Under the pieces are notes generated by a model, which had not been told where the DNA came from, made no database searches, and worked only from the letters and a program-made list of their open reading frames with translations. Positions 19,577 to 28,303 of a stretch of 64,000 bases of DNA are shown here, piece after piece (within the stretch, counting starts at the first letter, position 1; every line of letters starts with the position of its first letter). The DNA lies in assembly GCF_024733565.1 (NCBI RefSeq), contig NZ_JANIOC010000001.1, positions 241,204 to 305,203 of the forward strand, given 5' to 3'. Both the position numbers and the translations under genes were made by a program. This DNA is from Rossellomorea sp. SC111 (lineage in GTDB: Bacteria; Bacillota; Bacilli; Bacillales; Bacillaceae_B).

Positions 19577-20830
19577 TCATTCCCTTAAAAAGTCTTTGTT
19601 GAAGCTTGTATCCTGTTTCGAATCATAAGACTTTTTCTTGTTCTTAGCTTTTACCCCTTGAGAGATGGAATCTTTCCCAAACTTATCATGGAGTTTGGAT
19701 AATACGTTGAAGAGTGGTTCCTTTTCGGCGATTTTCTTATAAGAAAATAAGTCCAGCTGTTCCGTGGCTTCGCTTTTCTCCACAACATCCTGTGCCGTGA
19801 CCCCCAGGAGCCGGACGGGATCCCCATCCCAGTGCTTCAGGAATAAGTCTTTCGCATGATGATATAAGTCTTCTTTTTTATAGATGGGGTTTGCAACCTT
19901 TTTGCTCCTTGTGATGGTCTTCCTGAATTTATCCCGGATCATCAGCTGGATCGTCGTCCCAAGTACATCTTTTTGTTGAAGTCGTGACGAGACCTTCGTA
20001 CAGAGCTTTTCTACAACAAGTAAAAGCTCATGCTGATTCGTTGTATCCTTCGGTAAGGTAGTGGAATTTCCCACGCTTTTGTAATCATAAATCGATTCGG
20101 GATCCACATTCCTTCTGTCGATTCCATTGGCTCGCTCTTTAAGACGGAGTCCGTTGATACCTAACAGTGACTTCAACTGGATATCATTGGCATGGGCAAG
20201 ATCGCTGCACGTATGGATACCGATTGAATTCAGCTTCTCGGCAGTCTTCTGACCAATCCCGTGCATTTCAATGACAGGGAGCGGCCACAGCTTGTTCGGG
20301 ATATCACGCTTACGCAAAACCGTGATCCCCATAGGCTTCTTCATATCCGACGCCGTTTTGGCCAGGAATTTATTGGGCGCAACACCGATACTGCAAGGAA
20401 GGTCTAACTGACCCTTGATCTGGGCCTGAATGTCTGAGGCAATTTGTAATGGAGTTCCTTTCTCGAAGGAATCCGTTATATCCAGATACCCTTCATCAAT
20501 CGAAACGGGTTCCACTAATTCTGAATATTGTCTGAGGATATCGAATATTCCCGTTGAGGCGGCACGGTAACGGTCGAAGTTGGGTGTCATGATGACCAGT
20601 TCCGGACATAATTTTTTTGCCTCCCAAAGAGGCATCGTCGTTTTCACTCCAAAGCCCCTGGCTTCGTAGCTGCATGTCACGATGATGCCCCGTCTTTCCT
20701 GGGGGTTCCCGGCTATAGCCAGTGGTTTCCCCCGAAGAGTAGGATCGTAGGCCATCTCTACAGAGGCATAAAAACTGTTCATATCAACATGAAGAATCAC
20801 TCGTCCGTTTTTGGGATAGTGTGAAATCAT
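19577..20830 (-). CDS. dinB: DNA polymerase IV (Y-family, PolY1)
   Basis: A 417-residue translesion polymerase. Catalytic carboxylates lie in HVDMNSFYASVE and SIDEGYLD, the steric-gate region is the FYASVE Tyr, the helix-hairpin-helix is MHGIGQKTAEKLNSIGIHT, and the little-finger domain follows (TLPKDTTNQHELL). A C-terminal QLDLF segment (EQLDLFSY) resembles the beta-clamp binding motif QLxLF. Equivalent to B. subtilis YqjH. No LexA box was recognised. Confidence 0.94.
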   Translation of the reverse strand: MISHYPKNGRVILHVDMNSFYASVEMAYDPTLRGKPLAIAGNPQERRGIIVTCSYEARGFGVKTTMPLWEAKKLCPELVIMTPNFDRYRAASTGIFDILRQYSELVEPVSIDEGYLDITDSFEKGTPLQIASDIQAQIKGQLDLPCSIGVAPNKFLAKTASDMKKPMGITVLRKRDIPNKLWPLPVIEMHGIGQKTAEKLNSIGIHTCSDLAHANDIQLKSLLGINGLRLKERANGIDRRNVDPESIYDYKSVGNSTTLPKDTTNQHELLLVVEKLCTKVSSRLQQKDVLGTTIQLMIRDKFRKTITRSKKVANPIYKKEDLYHHAKDLFLKHWDGDPVRLLGVTAQDVVEKSEATEQLDLFSYKKIAEKEPLFNVLSKLHDKFGKDSISQGVKAKNKKKSYDSKQDTSFNKDFLRE

Positions 20831-20851
20831 TTCAATCGCGGCTTTCTTTTT

Positions 20852-21322
20852 CTAGTTTTGATGTGTTTTTTGCTCGTTCACATAATCCTTTATTTCTTTT
20901 ATACCTTCTAAGCTCTCTACTAAAACATCTGGATCGATCTGGGTTAAAAGGGTATCTTCAAGATTGATGATACCTGAAAAATAGGTTGTTTTCGAATAAG
21001 CAAGTAAACCGACGTTTGTAATCGATTCATCTGGTACTTCAAGGATTTCCTTTGCTTCTGTCACGACCAAACCGACCTGCATCGTTTTCGTCTGGACGAC
21101 CAGGAGAAACATTCCTTTTTCAGCAATTGCAGGGGTGTTATAAAGGATGTTCCCTAAATCAAGGACCGGAATCAGCTCTCCCCTGACCTTTACAAGTCCG
21201 AGGACAAATGGGGGTAAGTGTGGGATCGCCCTGATTTCCTCCACTTTTTCAATCGATACTACGTTCTCAATCGGCAGAGCATATTCTTCTTTTCCGGCAT
21301 GAAATACAACTACTTTCGGCAA
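20852..21322 (-). CDS. CheW-like chemotaxis coupling protein
   Basis: A 156-residue single CheW domain (VVVFHAGKEEYALPIENVVSIEKVEEIRAIPHLPPFVLGLVKVRGELIPVLDLG), normally linking receptors to CheA. It stands outside any chemotaxis cluster, next to dinB, and has a C-terminal extension (VESLEGIKEIKDYVNEQ) beyond the minimal fold. The start is a TTG with GAGGAG ten bases upstream. Whether it serves CheA or another partner cannot be told from sequence. Confidence 0.87.
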   Translation of the reverse strand: MPKVVVFHAGKEEYALPIENVVSIEKVEEIRAIPHLPPFVLGLVKVRGELIPVLDLGNILYNTPAIAEKGMFLLVVQTKTMQVGLVVTEAKEILEVPDESITNVGLLAYSKTTYFSGIINLEDTLLTQIDPDVLVESLEGIKEIKDYVNEQKTHQN

Positions 21323-21405
21323 TGTAAAACGTCTCCTCTCGCATTTCGGATATGTATACTACTAATGTACCATATTTCAGAAAGGTAGGTGCTGATATGA
21401 AAGAA

Positions 21406-21451
21406 GAAAAATGTCCACGAACCGAAAGGGTTACCATTGGTTCGTGGACAT
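21406..21451 (-). terminator. Terminator-like hairpin downstream of repeat array 2
   Basis: A 13-bp perfect stem ATGTCCACGAACC (21411-21423) with GGTTCGTGGACAT (21439-21451), followed on the - strand by TTTTTCTTCTTT. It would end transcripts that read through yqjE and the repeat array. Confidence 0.75.
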
Positions 21452-21458
21452 TTGGATA

Positions 21459-21749
21459 TTATGCTTGTCGCCTCTGGGCAAAGCCCTTCTGCTTTTCTTT
21501 TTGTCCAGCTCCGCCGGCTAGGCCCTCGAGGTCATAAGCTAAATCCGTCCAAAAGGCAAAGTACGCCTTTCTGCCGGATTCATCTTATGCTTGTCGGGCC
21601 TGACCAAGCCGGCTCCGCTTTTCTATTGTCCAGCTACAGGGCTTAGAGGCTCGAGGTCATAAGTCAAACATACCAAAAAGGCAAAAGGGCGCCTTTCCGG
21701 TATGTTCGTCTTATGCTTGTCGCCTCTGGGCAAAGCCCTTCCGCTTTTC
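21459..21749 (-). repeat. Structured ~123-bp interspersed repeat, array 2
   Basis: Two complete units on the - strand (about 21626-21749 and 21501-21623) and a left-half fragment (21459-21497). On the - strand the first unit pairs AGGGCT with AGCCCT, GAGGC with GCCTC and AACATACC with GGTATGTT. The second pairs GCCGGC with GCCGGC, GGCCC with GGGCC and AATCCG with CGGATT. Arms differ from the other arrays but remain complementary. The array touches the yqjE stop codon. Confidence 0.87.
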
Positions 21750-22873
21750 TATTCCCCAGCGACTTCTTGTATGATGGCTACGACCATTTCAGAGAGTTTG
21801 TTTAGTTCTTCTACTGGCATTCTTTCGCTTTTCGTGTGGATTTCTTCGTAGCCTACTGCGAGATTGACGGTCGGTACTCCGAATCCGGCGATGACGTTGG
21901 CGTCGCTTCCGCCTCCGCTTGTCAGCAGCTCGCTTGGGCGACCGATTTTCTTCGCCGCACGTTTTGCCACTTCCACTACTTCGTCACCGTCTTTGAACTT
22001 AAAGCCTGGGTACATGACTTGTACTTCGACTTCCGCTTTCCCGCCCATTTCCTCGGCAACGGAAGTGAAGGCAGCTTTCATTTTTTCTACCTGTGCTTCC
22101 ATTTTTTCAGGAACCAGTGAACGGGCTTCAGCAAGGATATCGGCTTGTTCGCATACGATATTCGTTGCTTTCCCGCCTTCAAAACGGCCGATGTTCGCTG
22201 TCGTTTCTTCATCGATACGGCCAAGTGGCATTTTAGAAATGGCTTTCGCTGCAATCGTGATGGCAGAAACGCCTTTTTCAGGTGCTACGCCTGCGTGTGC
22301 GGTTTTTCCGAAGATCGTTGCCTTCACTTTAGCCTGTGTCGGTGCTGCTACGATGATGTTTCCGACTTTCCCGTCACTATCAAGAGCGAAACCGTATTTC
22401 GCTTTAACAAGTGAGGAATCAAGGGCTTTTGCTCCAACGAGACCGGATTCTTCCCCAACCGTGATAATGAACTGGATGTCGCCGTGGGAAATATTGTTTT
22501 CCTTAAGGACACGCACGGATTCAAGCATAGTGGCAAGACCCGCTTTGTCATCTGCTCCGAGTATGGTTGTTCCATCGGAATAAATGAAGCCATCTTCTTT
22601 AAGAGTAGGCTTTACCCCTTTGGCGGGGACCACTGTATCCATATGGGAAGTGAAATAAATGGGATCCACGCCCTCTTTATTCCCTTTTAAAGTACAGATG
22701 AGGTTACCGGCACCGTGGCCCGTTTCTCCCATCGTGTCGTCTTCGAATACCTCTACTCCAAGATCGGAGAATTTTTTGGTCAATACTTTCGCGATTTCCG
22801 CTTCTTCTTTCGTTTCAGAATCGATCTGCACCAATTCCAGGAATTCATTTAATAAACGCTCTTCATTAATCAT
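21749..22873 (-). CDS. yqjE: M20 family metallopeptidase YqjE (PepT-like)
   Basis: A 374-residue di-zinc peptidase or deacylase of the M20 family. Metal and catalytic motifs are YFTSHMDTVV, TILGADDKAGLA, VGEESGLVGAKAL and a late GGGSDANVIAGFG. A dimerisation domain is inserted at about residues 180-290. Relatives are annotated tripeptidase T-like; the exact substrate is not known. The stop codon TAG (21749-21751) sits at the edge of the repeat array. The gene is 75 bp downstream of yqjD, same strand, same order as B. subtilis. Confidence 0.88.
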   Translation of the reverse strand: MINEERLLNEFLELVQIDSETKEEAEIAKVLTKKFSDLGVEVFEDDTMGETGHGAGNLICTLKGNKEGVDPIYFTSHMDTVVPAKGVKPTLKEDGFIYSDGTTILGADDKAGLATMLESVRVLKENNISHGDIQFIITVGEESGLVGAKALDSSLVKAKYGFALDSDGKVGNIIVAAPTQAKVKATIFGKTAHAGVAPEKGVSAITIAAKAISKMPLGRIDEETTANIGRFEGGKATNIVCEQADILAEARSLVPEKMEAQVEKMKAAFTSVAEEMGGKAEVEVQVMYPGFKFKDGDEVVEVAKRAAKKIGRPSELLTSGGGSDANVIAGFGVPTVNLAVGYEEIHTKSERMPVEELNKLSEMVVAIIQEVAGE

Positions 22874-22948
22874 TAGTAGACCTCCACAAATATGTATTCA
22901 CTCCTATAGTATAGCGTGAATAACTCCGTTCAACAAATGGTACACCTT

Positions 22949-24496
22949 TTACAATGGGATATTGCCGTGCTTTTTCTTTGGTCGTTCTTCCCGTTTGTTT
23001 CTCATCATTTCCAACCCTTGAATCAATTTGATCCGGGTTTCACGTGGATCGATGACATCATCCACCATTCCACGTGACGCGGCGACGTATGGATTCGCGA
23101 ATTTTTCACGGTACTCTTCGATTTTTTGTTCGCGAAGCTCTTCAGGATGATCACTGTTTGCAATTTCCCTGGCAAAAATGATATTTGCTGCTCCTTGAGG
23201 TCCCATGACGGCGATTTCCGCATTCGGCCAGGCAAAGACCAGATCCGCACCGATTGATTTACTATTCAGTGCCACATACGCTCCACCATACGCTTTCCTT
23301 AAGATCACGGTCATTTTAGGGACCGTCGCTTCAGAATATGCGTATAGAATCTTGGCACCATGACGGATGATCCCTCCATGTTCCTGCTTGATCCCAGGGA
23401 AGAATCCCGTAACATCCTCAAACGTAATGAGAGGAATATTGAAGGAATCACAGAACCTGATAAACCGGGACGCCTTGTCGGAAGAATCGATATCAAGACC
23501 ACCCGCCATGAACTTCGGCTGGTTGCATACTAGTCCGACAACTTCGCCTTTTATGCGGGCAAGCCCCACAACGATATTTTTGGCGAATTCCTTCTGAACC
23601 TCCAAGAAGCTTCCTTCATCGACGATATCATTGATGACGGTACGGACGTCATAAGGACGAATCGCATCAAATGGAATCAGGTCCGTTAAGTTGGCACGGT
23701 AATCATCATCTTCATCCACTTCTAAACGGGGAGGCTTCTCTTCATTATTTTGAGGAAGGTAAGTTAATAGCCTTCGAACCTCTTGTAACACCTCTTCTTC
23801 CGTTTTCCCCCTGAAATGGGCATTTCCGCTGATGGAGTTATGAACCTTTGCCCCACCGAGATCTTCCGAGCTGATTTTTTCCCCTGTCACGGTTTCAATG
23901 ACTTTAGGTCCAGTGATGAACATTTGGCTCGTCTCATCCACCATAAAGACAAAATCCGTGATGGCAGGGGAGTAAACCGCTCCACCGGCACAAGGGCCCA
24001 TGATGACGGATATTTGCGGAATGACACCTGAATAGACGGCGTTTCGATAGAAGATGTGTCCATAGCCATCTAAAGAAACGACACCTTCTTGAATCCTTGC
24101 CCCGCCAGAATCATTCAGTCCGATGAACGGAGCACCATTCTTGACGGCAAGATCCATTACATGGGAAATCTTCTTCGCGTGCATTTCTCCAAGTGCACCA
24201 CCGAACACGGTGAAATCCTGGGAGAATAAGTATATCGGTTTCCCGTTCACTTTGCCGTAACCTGTCACGACCCCGTCACCAGGCCCCTGTACCCCTTCAA
24301 GTCCAAAGTCCGAGCATCTGTGCTCGATGAATGGGTTCAGCTCCACAAAGCTCCCAGGATCAACCAGGATATCGATCCGTTCCCTCGCTGTCAGCTTCCC
24401 TTTCTCATGCTGCTTGTCAATTTTTTCATCGCCGCCGCCAAGCTCCACTTCTCTTCTACGGTCGTATAATTCATTGATTTTTTCATAAATATCCAT
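22949..24496 (-). CDS. yqjD: Acyl-CoA carboxylase carboxyltransferase subunit (propionyl-CoA type)
   Basis: A 515-residue carboxyltransferase that moves CO2 between biotin and an acyl-CoA; family relatives are PccB and methylmalonyl-CoA decarboxylase alpha. Motifs include RIDILVDPGSF, the GGALGEMHAKKI and NDSGGARIQEGV acyl-CoA site in the N-lobe, and FPGIKQEHGGIIRHGAKILYA plus KAYGGAYVAL in the C-lobe. No biotin carboxylase or biotin carrier gene is adjacent. The ATG at 24496 follows GGGGAG; the longer open frame overlaps mce. It begins 5 bp after mce. Confidence 0.9.
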   Translation of the reverse strand: MDIYEKINELYDRRREVELGGGDEKIDKQHEKGKLTARERIDILVDPGSFVELNPFIEHRCSDFGLEGVQGPGDGVVTGYGKVNGKPIYLFSQDFTVFGGALGEMHAKKISHVMDLAVKNGAPFIGLNDSGGARIQEGVVSLDGYGHIFYRNAVYSGVIPQISVIMGPCAGGAVYSPAITDFVFMVDETSQMFITGPKVIETVTGEKISSEDLGGAKVHNSISGNAHFRGKTEEEVLQEVRRLLTYLPQNNEEKPPRLEVDEDDDYRANLTDLIPFDAIRPYDVRTVINDIVDEGSFLEVQKEFAKNIVVGLARIKGEVVGLVCNQPKFMAGGLDIDSSDKASRFIRFCDSFNIPLITFEDVTGFFPGIKQEHGGIIRHGAKILYAYSEATVPKMTVILRKAYGGAYVALNSKSIGADLVFAWPNAEIAVMGPQGAANIIFAREIANSDHPEELREQKIEEYREKFANPYVAASRGMVDDVIDPRETRIKLIQGLEMMRNKREERPKKKHGNIPL

Positions 24497-24500
24497 ATGA

Positions 24501-24914
24501 TTACTCCCCTTTGATGTTGGATTTATCGCAAAGTTCGTATAAAACGCCGTGGGCTGATTTCGGATGCATGAACGCGACAGATGCCCCGCCGGCACCAGGC
24601 TTTGGCGTTTCGTTGATCATCCGTACCCCTTTGGTCTGGAGTTCCTTTATGCGCTCTTCGATTCCTTCTACACCGAAGGCTATATGGTGAATCCCTTCAC
24701 CCTTTTTTTCTATGAATGCCGCAATCGGGCTTTCTTTATGTAGTGGCTCAAGTAACTCGAGCTTCAGATTTCCGCCATCCATGAATGCCACCTTGACACC
24801 TTGATTCTCTACTTCTTCGATCTTCAGTAGTGAAAGACCGAGAGTATCTTCATAAAATGCGAGAACATTGTCTATTGATGAAACTGCTATTCCGATATGA
24901 TCTACCTTTTTCAT
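24501..24914 (-). CDS. mce: Methylmalonyl-CoA epimerase
   Basis: A 137-residue vicinal-oxygen-chelate protein that interconverts the 2R and 2S forms of methylmalonyl-CoA. Visible features are VDHIGIAVSSID (first metal His), LELLEPLH, GIHHIAFGVEGIEE (second His) and FMHPKSAHGVLYELC (Glu). It sits immediately upstream of the yqjD carboxyltransferase and in the same window as methylmalonyl-CoA mutase. The ATG at 24914 lies 9 nt after AGGGGG. Confidence 0.9.
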   Translation of the reverse strand: MKKVDHIGIAVSSIDNVLAFYEDTLGLSLLKIEEVENQGVKVAFMDGGNLKLELLEPLHKESPIAAFIEKKGEGIHHIAFGVEGIEERIKELQTKGVRMINETPKPGAGGASVAFMHPKSAHGVLYELCDKSNIKGE

Positions 24915-25102
24915 CCCTATCATCCCCCTGTTGTTTGCATGCTCCACCCATATAGTATTCCATACTTGTTGTCGAATTTCCTCCTATAGACACGAATAAT
25001 TAAAGCGTTTTCTTTTATTCGGGTGGTTGTCTTCTCCCATAATTCACGTTAAAATAGAGATGAAAATTATCTCACGCTTATGTGGAAGAATGGAGCGATA
25101 TG

Positions 25103-25198
25103 ATGGGTAATAAAAAAATGCAAAAGATCATTGTATTTGTGATGCTGTTTGCGATGATTGCATCAACGATCATGGCAGGACTGTCATTCTTATTATAA
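25103..25198 (+). CDS. prli42: Miniprotein Prli42 (stressosome anchor), DUF4044-like
   Basis: A 31-residue membrane miniprotein: MGNKKMQKIIVFVMLFAM followed by a single hydrophobic helix ending AGLSFLL. The layout (N-terminal NKK basic patch, one membrane segment, total about 31 residues) matches Prli42, described in Listeria as a membrane anchor for the stressosome protein RsbR. GGAG lies 7 nt before this ATG; an ATG one codon upstream (25100) is possible. It is oriented opposite to its neighbours and followed by a hairpin terminator. Identification rests on pattern and length. Confidence 0.75.
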   Translation: MGNKKMQKIIVFVMLFAMIASTIMAGLSFLL

Positions 25199-25213
25199 AA
25201 ATAGTAACTAAAA

Positions 25214-25252
25214 GGAGCTGCTTTTCGAAACCTTCGATCAGCAGCTCCTCTT
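25214..25252. terminator. Bidirectional terminator between prli42 and yqjB
   Basis: GGAGCTGC (25214-25221) pairs with GCAGCTCC (25241-25248). There is a short T-rich tract on the + side and TTTTAG on the - side. Confidence 0.75.
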
Positions 25253-25755
25253 CATTTTAGTGCCCCATATTCTTTCCCCAACCGATTGAGGCTTTTCTTC
25301 GTTTTCACCACGAGCACTTTGGTGCCGATGGGTGCTTTGTCAAACAAATATTCCACGTTCCTATTATGCATCCGGATACATCCATTGGAAATATACTTCC
25401 CTATGCTCGATGGCCGGTTCGTCCCATGGATTCCGTAGATCCTGCCATCCGTCCCTTCTGCATCGAAACCGATCCACCTGGTTCCGAGAGGGTTTCTCGG
25501 GTCCCCGCCAGGGATGTTCTTCTTACGGTAATAGGGGTTCTTGGCTTTCACTGTGACATTAAACAACCCTTCCGGAGTGAGCTCAGCCGTTTTTCCTGTA
25601 GCGATGGGAAAGGTAGCCTGTATCTTCCCATTGTCTATATACGCCAATTGATTCGTTTCCTTGTTCACGATGATAAACGGATCACCCGGGATCGGATTTC
25701 TGCCGAGTGGCCAGATGGGTGAAGCAAACAATATGATGGCAAGAAGTAAACGCAT
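25252..25755 (-). CDS. yqjB: L,D-transpeptidase (YkuD domain)
   Basis: A 167-residue enzyme with an N-terminal signal or anchor segment (MRLLLAIILFASPIWPLG) and one YkuD domain. The catalytic motif is YGIHGTN followed by SNGCIRMHN, with the nucleophile Cys in SNGC. It is expected to act outside the membrane on peptidoglycan, forming 3-3 crosslinks or processing peptide stems. No LysM domain is present. It lies 20 bp after yqjA. The yqjB name is inferred from conserved order. Confidence 0.85.
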   Translation of the reverse strand: MRLLLAIILFASPIWPLGRNPIPGDPFIIVNKETNQLAYIDNGKIQATFPIATGKTAELTPEGLFNVTVKAKNPYYRKKNIPGGDPRNPLGTRWIGFDAEGTDGRIYGIHGTNRPSSIGKYISNGCIRMHNRNVEYLFDKAPIGTKVLVVKTKKSLNRLGKEYGALK

Positions 25756-25775
25756 CCTATCACCTTTTTCATGTT

Positions 25776-26753
25776 TTAGGTGTAGTTTGCTTCACTTTCC
25801 TCCTTTTTTATTCCTTTGAACGAACTTTTCAGGAGGAGGTACTGTTCCATTTCCTGAACAAATTGATAAAGGGCGGCACGTGTTTCAAACTCTTCCCTCG
25901 TTTTCGGCAGCTCCATCTGCTCGAATTCCACTTTCATATCGTACAGTTTTTTCAAGTAAAAGAGCGCCGTATTCCCCGGGTGGATATGATCGCTCAGTTC
26001 TTCCAGGAAATCTGCGATGCGATGGCCCTGCTCGACGGTTAACGATATATTTGTCGCAATCGGCAGAATGCGCTGAAGGATTTCAAACTGTTTTTCCCTC
26101 ATTTTGAAATATAAATAATATAAGTTCTCATCCCTTAAAAAATGGTTTTCCACATCTTTAAAGGCAATCGTCTTTGCCTCTTTGAGTAATTGCTCCGTTT
26201 CAGTGATTTCCCTGCCGTCCCAATTGCTGTCATTTGTCTTTAAATAGTTGATCATCTCACAGAAAACCTTATAAAAGTTCGCTTCGATTTTTTCCTGATA
26301 TTGAATCATTTTTTTATCGACGCTCGGCATATACAGATTCATCAAGAGGGCAATCCCGATCCCGATCACGATGATTCCAAGCTCATTTTCAAAAAGGCCA
26401 AGGGTGACATGTCCCGCTGAGTATACATGAAGGATGATGACGGAACTTGTGACAATCCCCTCTTTGATGTTCAAGCTTACGGTGATGGGAATGAACACAA
26501 GAAGCAGCAAACCGATGACCGCCGGGTTATAGGCAAGGAATTCGAAAAATGCGGCAGAAAAAACCATGGCAATCACACACGCCAAAAAGCGGCTCCATGA
26601 AGCATTCACCGATTTCTTCTTCGTATTCTGAATGCACAGGATCGTCAATATCCCGGCTGATACGAAATTATCCAGGTGGAACCACTGGGCGATGCTGATG
26701 GCAGCCGCGGTGCCGATTCCTGTCTTAAGTGTCCGATATCCGATTCGAAACAT
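25776..26753 (-). CDS. yqjA: Aromatic acid exporter family protein YqjA (DUF939)
   Basis: A 325-residue protein with an N-terminal membrane half of about five or six helices (GIGTAAAISIAQWF, ILTILCIQNTKKKSV, LACVIAMVFSAAFFEF, then up to about residue 140). A cytosolic helical C-terminal half typical of ArAE_1_C follows. Relatives are proposed exporters of aromatic carboxylates; the substrate here is unknown. Same strand and order as B. subtilis yqjA-yqjB. Confidence 0.83.
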   Translation of the reverse strand: MFRIGYRTLKTGIGTAAAISIAQWFHLDNFVSAGILTILCIQNTKKKSVNASWSRFLACVIAMVFSAAFFEFLAYNPAVIGLLLLVFIPITVSLNIKEGIVTSSVIILHVYSAGHVTLGLFENELGIIVIGIGIALLMNLYMPSVDKKMIQYQEKIEANFYKVFCEMINYLKTNDSNWDGREITETEQLLKEAKTIAFKDVENHFLRDENLYYLYFKMREKQFEILQRILPIATNISLTVEQGHRIADFLEELSDHIHPGNTALFYLKKLYDMKVEFEQMELPKTREEFETRAALYQFVQEMEQYLLLKSSFKGIKKEESEANYT

Positions 26754-26817
26754 TCATCTTTCTCCTAACTACTTCATTTTTTAGCTACTCTAGAATACCA
26801 CAAACAGGGTTGAACAT

Positions 26818-26850
26818 AAAAAGAAGGATTAACGTTTTCATCCGTTAACC
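26818..26850 (-). terminator. Terminator of the art operon
   Basis: On the - strand GGTTAACG pairs with CGTTAATCC (plus 26843-26850 with 26826-26834), followed by a T-rich TTCTTTTTATG. Confidence 0.75.
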
Positions 26851-26858
26851 CCCCATAA

Positions 26859-27581
26859 TTATAATATTTTCTCAAGGAATCCTTTTCCCCTGTCACTTTG
26901 CGGGTTGGAGAAAAAGGCTTGAGGTTCTCCTTCTTCAATAATCTTTCCATCATCCATGAAAAGGATCCTGTCTGCCACCTCCCTTGCGAAGCCCATTTCA
27001 TGGGTCACGATGATCATCGTCATCCCTGTGTGAGCAAGTGACTTCATCACGTCCAGAACCTCTTTCACCATCTCGGGATCAAGGGCTGACGTCGGTTCAT
27101 CGAATAACATGACTTTCGGTTCCATGGCAAGTGCCCTCGCAATGGCCACACGCTGCTTCTGCCCTCCTGATAAACGGGTCGGGTATTCATCGCTCTTTTC
27201 TTTCAGACCGACTTTCGTCAGGAGGTCCGTCCCTAATTTCGTCGCTTCCGCTTTGCTCAGGCCCTTTACTTTCATTGGGGCATAAATCACATTTTCCAAG
27301 GCAGTCATATGAGGAAAGAGGTGAAAATGTTGAAACACCATGCCGACCTCCTGCCTTACCTTGTTGATCGATTTCCCCTTCACAATGCCTCCTTCAAAGT
27401 AAATCGATCCCGATGTAGGTTCTTCCAGGTGATTCAAACACCGCAATAAAGTGGATTTCCCTGAACCCGATGGACCGATCAATGCGACGACTTCCCCTTT
27501 CTCAACAGAGAAATCGATTCCCTTCAATACCTGAAGCTTTCCAAACGACTTGGTTATCTGTTCTCCTTTAATCATTTCCAC
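26859..27581 (-). CDS. artM: Polar amino acid (arginine) ABC transporter ATPase
   Basis: A 240-residue ABC ATPase. Walker A is [13 protein letters not shown], the Q-loop [12 protein letters not shown], the signature [15 protein letters not shown], Walker [13 protein letters not shown], and the switch His is in IVTHEMGFA. This is the polar amino acid uptake subclass. It overlaps artQ by 14 bp. B. subtilis ArtPQM imports arginine; specificity here is by synteny. Confidence 0.92.
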   Translation of the reverse strand: MEMIKGEQITKSFGKLQVLKGIDFSVEKGEVVALIGPSGSGKSTLLRCLNHLEEPTSGSIYFEGGIVKGKSINKVRQEVGMVFQHFHLFPHMTALENVIYAPMKVKGLSKAEATKLGTDLLTKVGLKEKSDEYPTRLSGGQKQRVAIARALAMEPKVMLFDEPTSALDPEMVKEVLDVMKSLAHTGMTMIIVTHEMGFAREVADRILFMDDGKIIEEGEPQAFFSNPQSDRGKGFLEKIL

Positions 27582-28227
27582 GCAGTCTCCCTTCCAACAT
27601 TTTTCCTAGCAAAGTCAGAACCATAACGAGTACATAATAGATCAGTCCTGCGAATAAAAGCGGTTCAAAGAATGAATACAAGTCACTTCCAACCATGTAT
27701 GAACGTCTCATCACATCTGCAGCCCCGATAACCGTGACGATGGCGGATTCCTTGGTGAGCGTGATGAATTCGTTCATCAACGCAGGGAGGATATTTTTGA
27801 TCGCCTGAGGCAGGATCACGTCTTTCATCATCAATCGGTAAGGCACTCCAAGAGCCATCGCGGCTTCCGTTTGCCCTTTATCCACTGCATTGATCCCGGC
27901 ACGGATGATTTCAGAAATATAGGCAGCCGAATTAAGGGAAAAAGCGAGGATCGCTGCGTAATAAGGTTCAATCTGTGTCCCAAAAAGCTGAGGCGATCCG
28001 TAAAAGATGATCATCAGCTGAAGGACCAGCGGAGTTCCCCTGAATATGGATGTGTACAGATCCGCAAACAGGGTTAAAGGTTTGATGGAACTAATTTTAC
28101 AAAGGGCAAGAAGAATACCGAATAGGAACCCGAGCACCCCTGCTAACGCGACAATTTTAAGTGTGACCTTCAATCCTTCCAAAATAAAGGGGATCGAAGG
28201 AATCAGTTGTTCAAAATCTAGTGGCAT
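27568..28227 (-). CDS. artQ: Polar amino acid (arginine) ABC transporter permease
   Basis: A 219-residue permease of the HisMQ type with about five membrane helices, opening [22 protein letters not shown]. The EAA loop [22 protein letters not shown] contacts ArtM. Length equals the B. subtilis counterpart. The ATG at 28227 has GGAGGGG just upstream; the longer frame begins at a TTG inside that ribosome site. Confidence 0.92.
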   Translation of the reverse strand: MPLDFEQLIPSIPFILEGLKVTLKIVALAGVLGFLFGILLALCKISSIKPLTLFADLYTSIFRGTPLVLQLMIIFYGSPQLFGTQIEPYYAAILAFSLNSAAYISEIIRAGINAVDKGQTEAAMALGVPYRLMMKDVILPQAIKNILPALMNEFITLTKESAIVTVIGAADVMRRSYMVGSDLYSFFEPLLFAGLIYYVLVMVLTLLGKMLEGRLRGND

Positions 28228-28266
28228 ATTGATCCCCTCCAAAGTTGTAATCTGGCATGTAATAGG

Positions 28267-28296
28267 AAGGGCTAACCGGATTAGAGGTTAGCCCTT
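28267..28296 (-). other. Intercistronic hairpin between artP and artQ
   Basis: An 11-bp perfect stem AAGGGCTAACC (28267-28277) with GGTTAGCCCTT (28286-28296), just after the artP stop and without a strong T run. It probably protects the artP mRNA 3' end or partly terminates, raising binding-protein output over permease and ATPase. Confidence 0.7.
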
Positions 28297-28303
28297 CATC
28301 GAT

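Noticed and set aside
21352-21646. Overlapping small + strand frames over array 2
   Set aside because: They read through the terminator hairpin and repeat units and have no family character.
21864-22583. 239-codon + strand frame opposite yqjE
   Set aside because: Antisense shadow of a strongly conserved M20 peptidase; the Ser/Thr/Pro-rich product is typical of such shadows.
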